Shown here one piece after another: positions 1-6,496 of a stretch of 12,160 bases of DNA. Positions within the stretch are counted from its first letter, which is position 1; every line of letters begins with the position of its first letter. The notes below the pieces were generated by a model. It made no database searches, was not told the DNA's origin, and saw only the letters and a list, made by a program, of their open reading frames with translations. Origin of the DNA: a bacterium (lineage in GTDB: Bacteria > Latescibacterota > UBA2968 > GCA-2709665); the NCBI GenBank assembly GCA_027619145.1, contig JAQCGA010000057.1, forward strand, positions 1 through 12,160, given 5' to 3'. The translations under genes and the position numbers were made by a program.

Positions 1-1176
1 GGCTACGGCCTGGAAAAGTTTCTCGGCTTCCACTTCTCTGAGATGGCTTACAAAACGGCCGCCCATGTTGGTTTCGTAGGTGCGCACAATCTGGCGTCCT
101 TCGTTGGCTGCTTTGGCTTTGCCTTCGAATGCATCCAGGATGAGCTGGACTTCTTGTGCTACGGTATAGACCACGGTGTTGTTGGTGCCTGTGCCTTCAG
201 CGTTCAGTACGGTGGTGATTTTGCGCGCGGCTTCGTGAGCGGCACCCACTTTAAAGACGATGTTGGGGCCTACTTCTCCGGCACCATCCGTGAGGCCGAG
301 TTTGCGGTCGTACTCTTTGAGGAAGTTGTCTGCTGTTTCGTAGGCGTTGCGGGCGTCTTCGATGCTGGCGTCGGCCTGGTCTGCAATGTTGGGATTGAGC
401 TGGAAGCTAACCATGTAGTCTTTTAAACCGGTTTTGATTGCCAGAGGCCGGAAGATAGAGAGGTTGGGCCACAGGGCAATGAGTGTGGCGGCCATGGCAA
501 TTTCGTCCGCGTGTCCGTCCGGATCTTTTTTCCAATTGGGATGCTTTGCAATTTCGGTTTTTAGCTCGTCTGTGAGCGTTGGGTCTTCGTCAAAGGCTTT
601 GGCGGCCAATGCAGGGTTGGTAGAAACCTGGCAGAAGCCATAGTGGCGTAGGTATTCGAGGCCACGGGCAAAGTCATTTCCGAATCTACCGTAGCTTTTT
701 CCGATCATGTCCCAGTACACGCCGCTGCGCATGTGTTGTTTGAGCAGGGTAAGGAAAGACCGGCCGGGGTTGCTCGCGTCCAGGTCTGCTTCGATGCGCT
801 CGGCCAGGAGCCCGGAGAGGCTGTCGCTCAGATTGACGGACTTCATGTCTTTCAGGAATTCATTCACCACGGAATTCATTGCCGGATCCTGCTTTTTTCC
901 ATCTACGGAAGCCAGTACGCGTTCGAGAGCCTCGCTGGCTTCTTTTGCACTGTATCCAACAATTTCTGCATCTCGTCCTACAAAGTTCATGCCCAGCCGG
1001 AGCAAGGCCTTGCAGGCCGGATTGGCCGGGGCACTTTTGTCCGTTATGGCGGCCAGCAGGCTGTCCACGCGGGAAACCAGGGTGCCCGCGTTGGGGTTGA
1101 TGAGGACCCGGTCTGCTACTGCCAGACTGTCTCCGGCTTCCAGGATTTTTACTATGTCCAAATTGTTGGTAGACAT
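1..1176 (-). CDS. Transaldolase-family protein, long form, C-terminus beyond the window
   Basis: The frame is open for 392 codons from an ATG at 1174-1176 and leaves the window without a stop. An AGGGAGG Shine-Dalgarno lies 7 bases upstream (1184-1190). Transaldolase-like features are visible: an Asp in the segment GNDFARG (D168), the motif STNPAL (185-190, the family TNPS/TTNP element), a candidate Schiff-base lysine in IVFKVGAA (K309), and an Asn 23 residues later (N332) in TNNTVVYTV. The spacing between these matches classical transaldolases (Asp17, Asn35, Lys132 and Asn154 of E. coli TalB). The position aligned with TalB Glu96 appears to be Gln (Q259 in SFQLNPN). About 165 residues precede the barrel, so this is not the usual 317-residue enzyme. 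Known family role: transfer of a dihydroxyacetone unit between sugar phosphates in the pentose phosphate pathway, in the cytosol. Substrate here is inferred only. It has its own promoter and lies downstream of the dapB terminator. Confidence 0.78.
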   Translation of the reverse strand, partial: MSTNNLDIVKILEAGDSLAVADRVLINPNAGTLVSRVDSLLAAITDKSAPANPACKALLRLGMNFVGRDAEIVGYSAKEASEALERVLASVDGKKQDPAMNSVVNEFLKDMKSVNLSDSLSGLLAERIEADLDASNPGRSFLTLLKQHMRSGVYWDMIGKSYGRFGNDFARGLEYLRHYGFCQVSTNPALAAKAFDEDPTLTDELKTEIAKHPNWKKDPDGHADEIAMAATLIALWPNLSIFRPLAIKTGLKDYMVSFQLNPNIADQADASIEDARNAYETADNFLKEYDRKLGLTDGAGEVGPNIVFKVGAAHEAARKITTVLNAEGTGTNNTVVYTVAQEVQLILDAFEGKAKAANEGRQIVRTYETNMGGRFVSHLREVEAEKLFQAVA

Positions 1177-1251
1177 CAGACAACCTCCCTTCACGTCACA
1201 ATTCAGGATAACCTCGCTTTTTGCACAAGGGGTTTTTGCAATCTGGTTACC

Positions 1252-1280
1252 AATATATTGAAATATAGAGCGGGCAACAA
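1252..1280 (-). promoter_or_regulatory. Predicted sigma70 promoter of the transaldolase-family gene
   Basis: Reading the minus strand, TTGTTG (1275-1280, 3 of 6 matches to the -35 consensus) is followed after 17 bases by TATATT (1252-1257, 5 of 6 matches to the -10 consensus). Transcription would start near 1245, giving a leader of about 70 bases before the ATG. The site lies between the terminator stem (1293-1354) and the gene, as expected for a separate transcription unit. The -10 sits in the palindrome CAATATATTG. Confidence 0.5.
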
Positions 1281-1292
1281 GCATTAATAAGG

Positions 1293-1354
1293 AAAGCGTT
1301 CAGTCGCGGTAAGTCTGGCGGGTAAACGGCCGACGATACGCGACTGAACGCTTT
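1293..1354 (-). terminator. Long hairpin, probable terminator of the dapA-pckA-dapB unit
   Basis: AAAGCGTTCAGTCGCG (1293-1308) is a perfect 16-bp inverted repeat of 1339-1354. The 30-base loop holds a smaller stem (GTC-T-GGC 1313-1319 with GCCGAC 1329-1334, one bulged base). It begins 25 bases after the dapB stop. On the minus strand the stem is preceded by seven A and ends in CTTTCCTTATT, so the U tract is imperfect. On the plus strand the stem is followed by a clean run of seven T (1352-1358), so it may stop transcription in both directions. The position supports the terminator call; its strength on the minus strand is inferred. Confidence 0.65.
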
Positions 1355-1378
1355 TTTTGCATGAGGGTTTCAGCAGGT

Positions 1379-2185
1379 TTAAGAAATACCCAGAACGTCA
1401 CGCATTGTGTACATCCCAGGCCTGGCATTTTCGACGAATCGGGCGGCGCGGAGTACGCCGGTGGCGTAGGAGTCTCGACTCTGTGCGCGGTGTACAAGCT
1501 GGATGACTTCGCCGGTGCCGCCAAAATATACGGTGTGTTCACCGGCCAGGTCTCCGGCGCGTACGGCGTGGATGCCAATTTCTTTTTTGGTACGTGCACC
1601 CACATCTCCGTGACGCCCATAGAGGCCTACTTTGTCCAGGTCTCGGTCGAGGCCTGCGGCTGCTGCTTTGGCCAGGGCCAGGGCTGTGCCGCTGGGGGCA
1701 TCGGTTTTGAAGTGGTGGTGTGCTTCTACAATTTCTACGTCGTAATTGTCACCAAAAATGTGTGCGGCTTCTTCCACGAGCTTTGTCAAAACGGTTACGC
1801 CCACACTGAAACTGGGAGAGAACACACAAGCCACGTTTTTTAGTGTTTCGTGGAAGGTCTTGAGTTGTTCTGGAGACATTCCCGTGGTGCCCACGACCAT
1901 GGGCTTTCCGGATTCTGCGGCGATGCGTGCGGCCTCAAGGGTACCTTCCGGAGGGGCAGTAAAAGCGACGACGACGTTGGCGCGACCAATGATATGTTCC
2001 AGGTCTTCGACAACGTGAACCCCGAGATGGCTGGCACCAATGACTTCTCCTACGTCTCGGCCAATGGCAGGGTTTCCTGGGGCTTCTACTCCGCCGGTAA
2101 TTTCCAGGTCATCTGCTGCGAGTGCCAGATGGGCAATGCGGCCACACATTCGCCCGGCAATGCCACAGATTACAAGATTGGTCAT
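1379..2185 (-). CDS. dapB: 4-hydroxy-tetrahydrodipicolinate reductase
   Basis: A 268-residue protein, the usual length of DapB. It reduces 4-hydroxy-tetrahydrodipicolinate, the product of DapA, to tetrahydrodipicolinate with NAD(P)H, in the cytosolic diaminopimelate/lysine pathway. Visible features are the N-terminal nucleotide-binding loop GIAGRMCG (8-15), the GTTG motif (99-102), and the hallmark EAHHHFKTDAPSGTA (154-168), with catalytic His156 and substrate-binding Lys160. Two variations stand out. The usual GxxGRMG has Cys at position 14. The loop normally written APNFSxGVN reads SPSFSVGVT (123-131). GGAGG (2193-2197) lies 7 bases before the ATG. The gene starts 35 bases after the pckA stop with no terminator between, so it is probably the third gene of the lysine-riboswitch unit. 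Identification is firm. Confidence 0.97.
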   Translation of the reverse strand: MTNLVICGIAGRMCGRIAHLALAADDLEITGGVEAPGNPAIGRDVGEVIGASHLGVHVVEDLEHIIGRANVVVAFTAPPEGTLEAARIAAESGKPMVVGTTGMSPEQLKTFHETLKNVACVFSPSFSVGVTVLTKLVEEAAHIFGDNYDVEIVEAHHHFKTDAPSGTALALAKAAAAGLDRDLDKVGLYGRHGDVGARTKKEIGIHAVRAGDLAGEHTVYFGGTGEVIQLVHRAQSRDSYATGVLRAARFVENARPGMYTMRDVLGIS

Positions 2186-2220
2186 GCGGATTCCTCCAGA
2201 TTGAAAACATAGAATTTTGA

Positions 2221-3828
2221 TCAGGCAATGGGGCCGGCGGCCCGGACTGCTTCGGGGGCATCTGCTTCGAAAGATTTAAAGTTCTCTCGGAACATCCTGG
2301 CCAGTTTTTTTGCTGCAACATCGTAGGCTGATTTGTCTTTCCAGGTATTGCGTGGTTGTAACAGTTCGGATGGAACATCTGGACAGGTGGTGGGTACGGA
2401 AATGCCAAAGATGGGGTCGTTCGCCATTGAGACATTGTCCAGTTTTCCGCTCAGGGCCGCATGGATCATTGCACGGGTGTAGCCAATTTTCATGCGTTGG
2501 CCTTCGCCGTAGGCACCTCCGGTCCAGCCGGTGTTGATGAGCCAGCATTTCGACTTATGTTTTTCCAGGCGTTCACCCAGGAGCCTGGAATAGACCGTGG
2601 GTGGCAAAGGCAAAAAGGGCGCACCAAAGCAAGCCGAGAAAGTTGCTTCGGGCTCGGTTACGCCTTTTTCTGTGCCAGCTACTTTGGCGGTGTATCCAGA
2701 CAGGAAATGGTATCGAGCCTGCTCCGGAGTAAGCCGGGCAATGGGTGGCATCACACCGAACGCGTCCGCGGTTAAGAAGATCACATTTTGGGGGTGCCCC
2801 CCAATACCGGATTCCACATAATTTTCAAGGTGCGAAATAGGGTAGGCCCCACGTGTGTTTTCGGTAAGTGAATCGTCGTTCAGGTCCAGGCGACGGATTT
2901 CACTGTCCATCTGTACGTTTTCCAGAATGGTACCGAAACGCCGAGTGGTCTGGTAGATTTCGGGCTCGCCCTCTTCCGAGAGGCGAATCATTTTGGCATA
3001 GCAGCCGCCTTCAAAATTGAAGACACCGCTGTCGCTCCATCCGTGTTCATCGTCTCCAATGAGCGGGCGTTCGGGGTCTGTGGAGAGCGAGGTTTTCCCC
3101 GTTCCAGATAGGCCAAAAAAGAGTGCGACGTCGTTGTCTGGACCGGTGTTTGCGGAGCAATGCATCGGAAATACGTTCTGGCCCGGCAACAGATAGTTCA
3201 TGATGGTGAAAATGGATTTTTTGATTTCCCCCGCGTAACTGGTACCGCCAATGAGGATCAGTTTTTGGGAAAAGCTGACCAGGATATAATTCTCTGAATT
3301 GGTACCATCCATTTCAGGCACGGCGTGGAAATGTGGCGTATGGATTACGGTGAATTCGGGTTTGTGTTCGGCCAGTTTGGCGCCGTCCAGTTCCCGGATA
3401 AACATGTTTCTTGCGAACAGGCTGTGCCAGGCTGTTTCTGTGATCACGCGGATGGGTACACGGTATGCCGGATCTGCACCGGCGTAGCAGTCCTGAACAA
3501 ACAGGTCTTTGCCCTGAAGGTAAGCCAGCAGGCGGCGGTGGAAGTCGTTGAACTGTTTGGCCTCGAACGGGCGGTTCACGTTGCCCCACCAGATGTTGTC
3601 TTGAGATCCGGGTTCTTTGACGGTGAACTTGTCATTGGGGGATCGTCCGGTGTGGTGTCCTGTGCGGGCTACAAATGGGCCGAGGTGTGCAATGAGACCC
3701 TCGCGCCGCCGTACGGCAGCTTCGTAGAGTGCCGGGGTAGTCATGTTCCAGAAGGTGTAATTTACGTTGCGGATCCCGTGCAGGTCCAATCCGAAGCGAC
3801 TGCGTCCTGTGCTGCTTGATTCCAGCAT
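2221..3828 (-). CDS. pckA: Phosphoenolpyruvate carboxykinase (ATP)
   Basis: A 535-residue cytosolic enzyme that interconverts oxaloacetate plus ATP with phosphoenolpyruvate, CO2 and ADP. It is of the ATP type by length and motifs: TGRSPNDKF (60-68) with the substrate-binding Arg62, GTSYAGEIKKS (195-205) with the metal/substrate lysine region, the P-loop GLSGTGKTSL (239-248), the LIGDDEHGW kinase-2 region (256-264), and an intact C-terminal nucleotide-binding segment around INTGWTGGAYGEG (431-443). Nothing essential looks missing. AGAGAGA (3835-3841) is a modest ribosome site 6 bases from the ATG. It lies 77 bases after dapA and 35 before dapB on the same strand, with no obvious terminator in either gap, so it is likely co-transcribed with them under the lysine riboswitch. 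That context would suit provision of oxaloacetate for aspartate-derived lysine, but the direction of flux is inference. Confidence 0.97.
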   Translation of the reverse strand: MLESSSTGRSRFGLDLHGIRNVNYTFWNMTTPALYEAAVRRREGLIAHLGPFVARTGHHTGRSPNDKFTVKEPGSQDNIWWGNVNRPFEAKQFNDFHRRLLAYLQGKDLFVQDCYAGADPAYRVPIRVITETAWHSLFARNMFIRELDGAKLAEHKPEFTVIHTPHFHAVPEMDGTNSENYILVSFSQKLILIGGTSYAGEIKKSIFTIMNYLLPGQNVFPMHCSANTGPDNDVALFFGLSGTGKTSLSTDPERPLIGDDEHGWSDSGVFNFEGGCYAKMIRLSEEGEPEIYQTTRRFGTILENVQMDSEIRRLDLNDDSLTENTRGAYPISHLENYVESGIGGHPQNVIFLTADAFGVMPPIARLTPEQARYHFLSGYTAKVAGTEKGVTEPEATFSACFGAPFLPLPPTVYSRLLGERLEKHKSKCWLINTGWTGGAYGEGQRMKIGYTRAMIHAALSGKLDNVSMANDPIFGISVPTTCPDVPSELLQPRNTWKDKSAYDVAAKKLARMFRENFKSFEADAPEAVRAAGPIA

Positions 3829-3877
3829 GGCGAGTCTCTCTTTCTTGTGGCAGACGATGGTATTCAGGAAACGGAGT

Positions 3878-3906
3878 ATCGGGATTCCAGCTAAAAATAT
3901 CCCGAT
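3878..3906 (-). other. Intercistronic hairpin between dapA and pckA
   Basis: ATCGGGAT (3878-3885) pairs perfectly with ATCCCGAT (3899-3906) around a 13-base loop. The stem overlaps the last base of the dapA TAA stop. On the minus strand it is followed by ACTCCGTTTCC, not a U tract, so it does not look like an intrinsic terminator. A role in protecting the dapA 3' end or in setting the dapA/pckA expression ratio is possible but only inferred. Confidence 0.5.
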
Positions 3907-4943
3907 TAGTCTGTGTACGCGAGGCCATCCAGTGTAGATGGGTCTTCCAGGCGTTTGCTAATGTTTACTTTAAAGAAGCTCTCGATTGGAGCGAAGATCT
4001 CCGGGGTGTTCGATTGTACGGTCCGCGCGATATGTAGCACAATTTCCAGCCCGCTGCGGTTCATTTTTCCCAGCGGTTGTCTGCATGGTCCAGACGGCAT
4101 CCCCAGGATGTTCATCAAGGTTTTGACGGGAACCGGGTTGCGTGATTTTACAACGGTTTTCCCGAAAGGGGTTTCCTGGTCAGACAGGACAGTGACCATG
4201 CCGAAGAGGGGTTTGAGGGCTGCGGCCAGGCGGTCTGCTTCTTTCTGGTTGCCTTCATTCAGGGCCGCAGTAAAGGCCTGAATGGGGCCGGGGGTTACAT
4301 TAGATAGAACGGAGATAACACCCGAGGCTTTGATGCGCGGATCGGTCATCATTTCGTAGGTTTTGTCATCATCTCCGGAGAGGATATTGAATTCTTTTCC
4401 GCAGACGGTGCGGGTGCGGGCCATGTTGTCCAGGTCTCCGGTGGCTTCTTTTACGGTGTTGACGTTCTGGAAGTCCTGGTTGAGAATGGCCAGGTCTTCG
4501 GGCAGTAATTTGGTGCCCGAGCGACCGGGGATGACGTAGGAGATGATTTCCATTTCTGGGAATGCCTGGGCCACGGGTGCGATGTACTCGCGGCGAATTT
4601 CCAGAGAACTGGGGCCGTTGTAATACGGGTCCACCAGCAAGGCTGTGTCTGCCCCGGCATGAGCGGCGTGTTCGGTGGCTCGCAGGGTTTCTTCGGTGGA
4701 ATTGCTGCCGGTTCCGGCAATGGCGCGTCCGTGGCCTTTCACAATGGCGCAAACGCGCTCCGTGACGTGGTTGTGTTCTTCCCAGTTGAGCGTAGGACTT
4801 TCGCCCGTGGTGCCCACAGCGAGCACGCCGCTAACGCCTTGGGAGACCTGAAAAGAAACAAGCTTTTCTAGCCCGGCTTCATCCACGCCCCTGGTTTGTG
4901 TGAACGGTGTGATCAGTGCAGTATAACATCCCTGGAATGACAT
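3906..4943 (-). CDS. dapA: 4-hydroxy-tetrahydrodipicolinate synthase, with C-terminal extension
   Basis: A 345-residue member of the DHDPS/N-acetylneuraminate lyase barrel family. It condenses pyruvate with aspartate semialdehyde, the committed step to lysine and diaminopimelate, in the cytosol. Key residues are visible: the GTTGESPTL loop (44-52) with the Thr pair, DPYYNGPS (105-112), Tyr136 and Arg141 in YVIPGRSGT (136-144), and the Schiff-base Lys165 in VKEATGD (164-170). The Tyr motif is normally YNVPxRT, so this is a variant. It is also about 45 residues longer than the usual 290-300; the extra C-terminal part, roughly 296-345, is charged and mostly helical-looking. The start is supported by GGAGG (4951-4955), 7 bases upstream. 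It is the first gene after the lysine riboswitch and is followed by pckA and dapB. A relative acting on another 2-oxo acid is possible but unlikely given the riboswitch and dapB. Confidence 0.93.
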   Translation of the reverse strand: MSFQGCYTALITPFTQTRGVDEAGLEKLVSFQVSQGVSGVLAVGTTGESPTLNWEEHNHVTERVCAIVKGHGRAIAGTGSNSTEETLRATEHAAHAGADTALLVDPYYNGPSSLEIRREYIAPVAQAFPEMEIISYVIPGRSGTKLLPEDLAILNQDFQNVNTVKEATGDLDNMARTRTVCGKEFNILSGDDDKTYEMMTDPRIKASGVISVLSNVTPGPIQAFTAALNEGNQKEADRLAAALKPLFGMVTVLSDQETPFGKTVVKSRNPVPVKTLMNILGMPSGPCRQPLGKMNRSGLEIVLHIARTVQSNTPEIFAPIESFFKVNISKRLEDPSTLDGLAYTD

Positions 4944-4969
4944 GGTTCAACCTCCGGAAGAAAAGTGGA

Positions 4970-4988
4970 TCCAGCCGCACGGGCTGGA
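4970..4988 (-). other. Small hairpin in the dapA leader
   Basis: TCCAGCC (4970-4976) and GGCTGGA (4982-4988) form a perfect 7-bp stem with a 5-base loop. It lies between the riboswitch terminator and the dapA Shine-Dalgarno, which is 14 bases further on. No U run follows directly. It might shape the ribosome entry region; no function is shown by sequence alone. Confidence 0.45.
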
Positions 4989-5004
4989 AACTTCGTTTGG
5001 CATG

Positions 5005-5052
5005 AAAACACAAAACAGCCGGCAGCCTAAAAGGCAGAGGCAGCGCCGGCTG
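5005..5052 (-). terminator. Intrinsic terminator of the lysine riboswitch
   Basis: On the minus strand CAGCCGGC (5045-5052) pairs with GCCGGCTG (5016-5023), an 8-bp GC-rich stem with a structured 21-base loop. The tract TTTTGTGTTTT (5005-5015) follows immediately. It lies 28 bases past the end of the lysine aptamer and about 60 bases before the dapA ATG, which is the standard layout for lysine-dependent premature termination. Confidence 0.87.
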
Positions 5053-5064
5053 CAGGTATGCAGC
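5049..5064 (-). other. Alternative hairpin overlapping the terminator (candidate antiterminator)
   Basis: GCTGCA (5059-5064 on the minus strand) pairs with TGCAGC (5049-5054) around a 4-base loop. Its 3' arm uses four bases (5049-5052) of the terminator's 5' arm, so the two stems cannot both form fully. It is a natural candidate for all or part of the antiterminator. I do not see exactly how it is coupled to the aptamer P1 helix. Confidence 0.45.
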
Positions 5065-5079
5065 GTGGATCACATGCGT

Positions 5080-5264
5080 GCAAGAGAGCACTCCACAGGG
5101 TCTGTCTGTCCTGTGACAATCCAGCGGATGTTATCCGAACTGGACCAGCCCCGGGCCGCGGCGGTGCGAGCCGGAAACTTCGGCAGCCTTTCCCTTTCAA
5201 ACGGCAGGTACATATCCGCCAGTTTCTGCCGTTTACTTTTGAAAGACTGCGCCTCTACCCTTGC
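5080..5264 (-). promoter_or_regulatory. Lysine riboswitch aptamer (L box)
   Basis: Read on the minus strand, the conserved L-box elements occur in order: AGAGGCGC (5249-5256), AAGTA (5234-5238), GGGAAAGG with GCCGAAG (within 5178-5198), GGGGCTGG (5145-5152), TTGTCA (5114-5119) and TGGAGTGCT (5087-5095). The helices also form. P1 is GCAAGGG (5258-5264) with CTCTTGC (5080-5086). P2 includes a perfect 9-bp stem (5226-5234 with 5199-5207). P4 lies at 5121-5143. P5 is CACAGG with CCTGTG (5110-5115 and 5094-5099). The 185-base length matches the class. By family knowledge it binds lysine and, with the terminator at 5005-5052, should reduce transcription of dapA and the genes behind it. Confidence 0.94.
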
Positions 5265-5278
5265 GATTCAGGTGCCAC

Positions 5279-5308
5279 AAAGTACCCAAAGCACGGGTCG
5301 CTTGTCAA
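5279..5308 (-). promoter_or_regulatory. Predicted promoter of the riboswitch-dapA-pckA-dapB unit
   Basis: On the minus strand a perfect -35 TTGACA (5303-5308) is followed after 18 bases by TACTTT (5279-5284, 3 of 6 matches). Transcription would begin near 5272, about 8 bases before the riboswitch P1 helix, which fits a riboswitch leader well. The -10 is weak on its own; the position relative to the aptamer is what supports the call. Confidence 0.65.
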
Positions 5309-5334
5309 GGGAAAAGAGAGGAAGGAGGGGAAGC

Positions 5335-5412
5335 ATTGCAAATTTTGAATTGGCCCCGTGCCTCTCCGCCGGGTGGTGGATGAGAAGGGTAATTTGCAAT
5401 TTGTAATTTGCA
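5335..5412. repeat. AT-rich short direct and inverted repeats in the Ldh2-gene 3' flank
   Basis: GTAATTTGCA occurs twice in direct orientation (5389-5398 and 5403-5412, period 14). ATTGCAAATT (5335-5344) is a perfect inverted partner of AATTTGCAAT (5391-5400), with about 46 GC-richer bases between. The block begins 8 bases beyond the stop codon of the dehydrogenase gene. It could act as a transcript end or be a copy of a dispersed short repeat. No U-tract terminator is seen, and nothing else is recognised between 5310 and 5419. Confidence 0.5.
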
Positions 5413-5419
5413 TTTTGTT

Positions 5420-6391
5420 TTACAGCCTCTGGAGTTCCAGCCAGAGGTCTTCGTCCACGTCTATCCCTTGACGCATTCTGACGTCGCGTTCTCGGAACGC
5501 GCGTTCACCGGGGATCAGGATTTCACCCACACCTTCGGCAGGCTGAGCGGCTTTGACCTGGTCGATGAGTTCACCCACTCCGGCACGGAAGGTCTCGCGG
5601 TCCAGGAAGATAGACGGTGAGATGGCCAGCATAAAGATGCCGTAGTTTCGGCCTGGTTCGGGAACGGCGGCTGCGCGAACCAGCACGCCTGAAAAGATCT
5701 GAACAAGAAAGGAGAGCGCATAACCTTTGTGTCCGCCAAATGGGAGTGCGGCACCCAGGCGAGCCTGTTCGGGGTCTGTGGTGAGATGTCCGTCCGGTCC
5801 CAGGGCGCAGTGTTCCGGAATTGGGCGGTCATCTTTGAGGGCCATCAGGATTTGTCCGTTGGTGATGGCGGCTGTGGAGAGGTCCACCAGGACCTGGCCG
5901 TTCTGGGCCGGGAAAGCCGCAGCGATGGGATTGGTGCCCAGGACGGGCCGGGTGCCTCCCCAGGGTGCGGTATGCGGCCTGGAGTCACACATGACCAATC
6001 CTACCAGGCCCGCGTCTGCGATCATGGTTGCATAATAACCGAGCATGCCGCAGTGACTGGTGTTGAATGCGCCTACGGTGCCAATGCCCACCCCATCGGC
6101 CTTTCCTACAGCGGTGCGGGCACAACGGTGGGCCACCAGATACCCCAGGTTTTCTTGCCCGTCGATGAGGGCGTACGCACCACCGTCGCGCGCCAATTTC
6201 ATGGGGCGTCGGCCGGTTTCTGCACTGCGTTGCGCGATGCCAGGCAGGCGGATGAGGCCATGGGTGGGCCGGCCGCGCAATTCTGCTTCGAGCAGGATGT
6301 CCGATACGATGTGCGCATCCTCTTCTGTCATGCCGCGGCGGACAAGCACAGATTTGCAGAATTCTAGTAGTTCATCAACGTTTCGGAGCAT
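5420..6391 (-). CDS. Malate/L-lactate dehydrogenase-family (Ldh2) NAD(P)-dependent oxidoreductase
   Basis: A 323-residue protein of the Ldh2 family, which covers malate, lactate, ureidoglycolate, sulfolactate and diketogulonate reductases and cyclic imine reductases. It should reduce or oxidise a 2-oxo/2-hydroxy acid (or imino acid) with NAD(P)H in the cytosol; the substrate cannot be told. Family landmarks are LRGRPTHGLIRLP (38-50) with the conserved His44, NTSHCGMLGYY (110-120), PWGGTRPVLGTNP (143-155), DLSTAAITNG (170-179), a TTDP element (204-207) and LPFGGHKGYAL (216-226). I chose the ATG at 6389-6391 because the family's N-terminus starts here, GAGG (6397-6400) lies 5 bases upstream, and a strong promoter is centred about 60 bases upstream. 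The frame is open further upstream to 6859, but that part overlaps the opposite gene and has no family similarity. It forms a single-gene unit upstream of the lysine leader. Confidence 0.9.
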   Translation of the reverse strand: MLRNVDELLEFCKSVLVRRGMTEEDAHIVSDILLEAELRGRPTHGLIRLPGIAQRSAETGRRPMKLARDGGAYALIDGQENLGYLVAHRCARTAVGKADGVGIGTVGAFNTSHCGMLGYYATMIADAGLVGLVMCDSRPHTAPWGGTRPVLGTNPIAAAFPAQNGQVLVDLSTAAITNGQILMALKDDRPIPEHCALGPDGHLTTDPEQARLGAALPFGGHKGYALSFLVQIFSGVLVRAAAVPEPGRNYGIFMLAISPSIFLDRETFRAGVGELIDQVKAAQPAEGVGEILIPGERAFRERDVRMRQGIDVDEDLWLELQRL

Positions 6392-6437
6392 GGTTGCCTC
6401 GAGGACAGAAAGTTTGATTCTGTGTTTGCCGTTGTCG

Positions 6438-6466
6438 ATAATACGTCTGTGCTTGTTGCCCGTCAA
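6438..6466 (-). promoter_or_regulatory. Predicted sigma70 promoter of the Ldh2-family gene
   Basis: On the minus strand TTGACG (6461-6466, 5 of 6) and TATTAT (6438-6443, 5 of 6) are separated by 17 bases. Transcription would start near 6431, giving a 40-base leader before the ATG at 6391. This is one of the best promoter matches in the window and argues against the much longer upstream extension of the reading frame. Confidence 0.7.
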
Positions 6467-6496
6467 GGAGAAACGGATTGGAGCAGGCGGGAGGTC

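Noticed and set aside
4944..5100. Leader-peptide attenuation or a T-box for dapA
   Set aside because: The full set of lysine-riboswitch elements explains the leader. I see no lysine-codon-rich short frame and no T-box sequence.
5420..6391. Assigning the Ldh2-family protein as piperideine-2-carboxylate reductase (lysine catabolism) because of nearby dap genes
   Set aside because: It has its own promoter and is separated from the lysine unit. The family motifs do not distinguish this substrate from malate, lactate or others.
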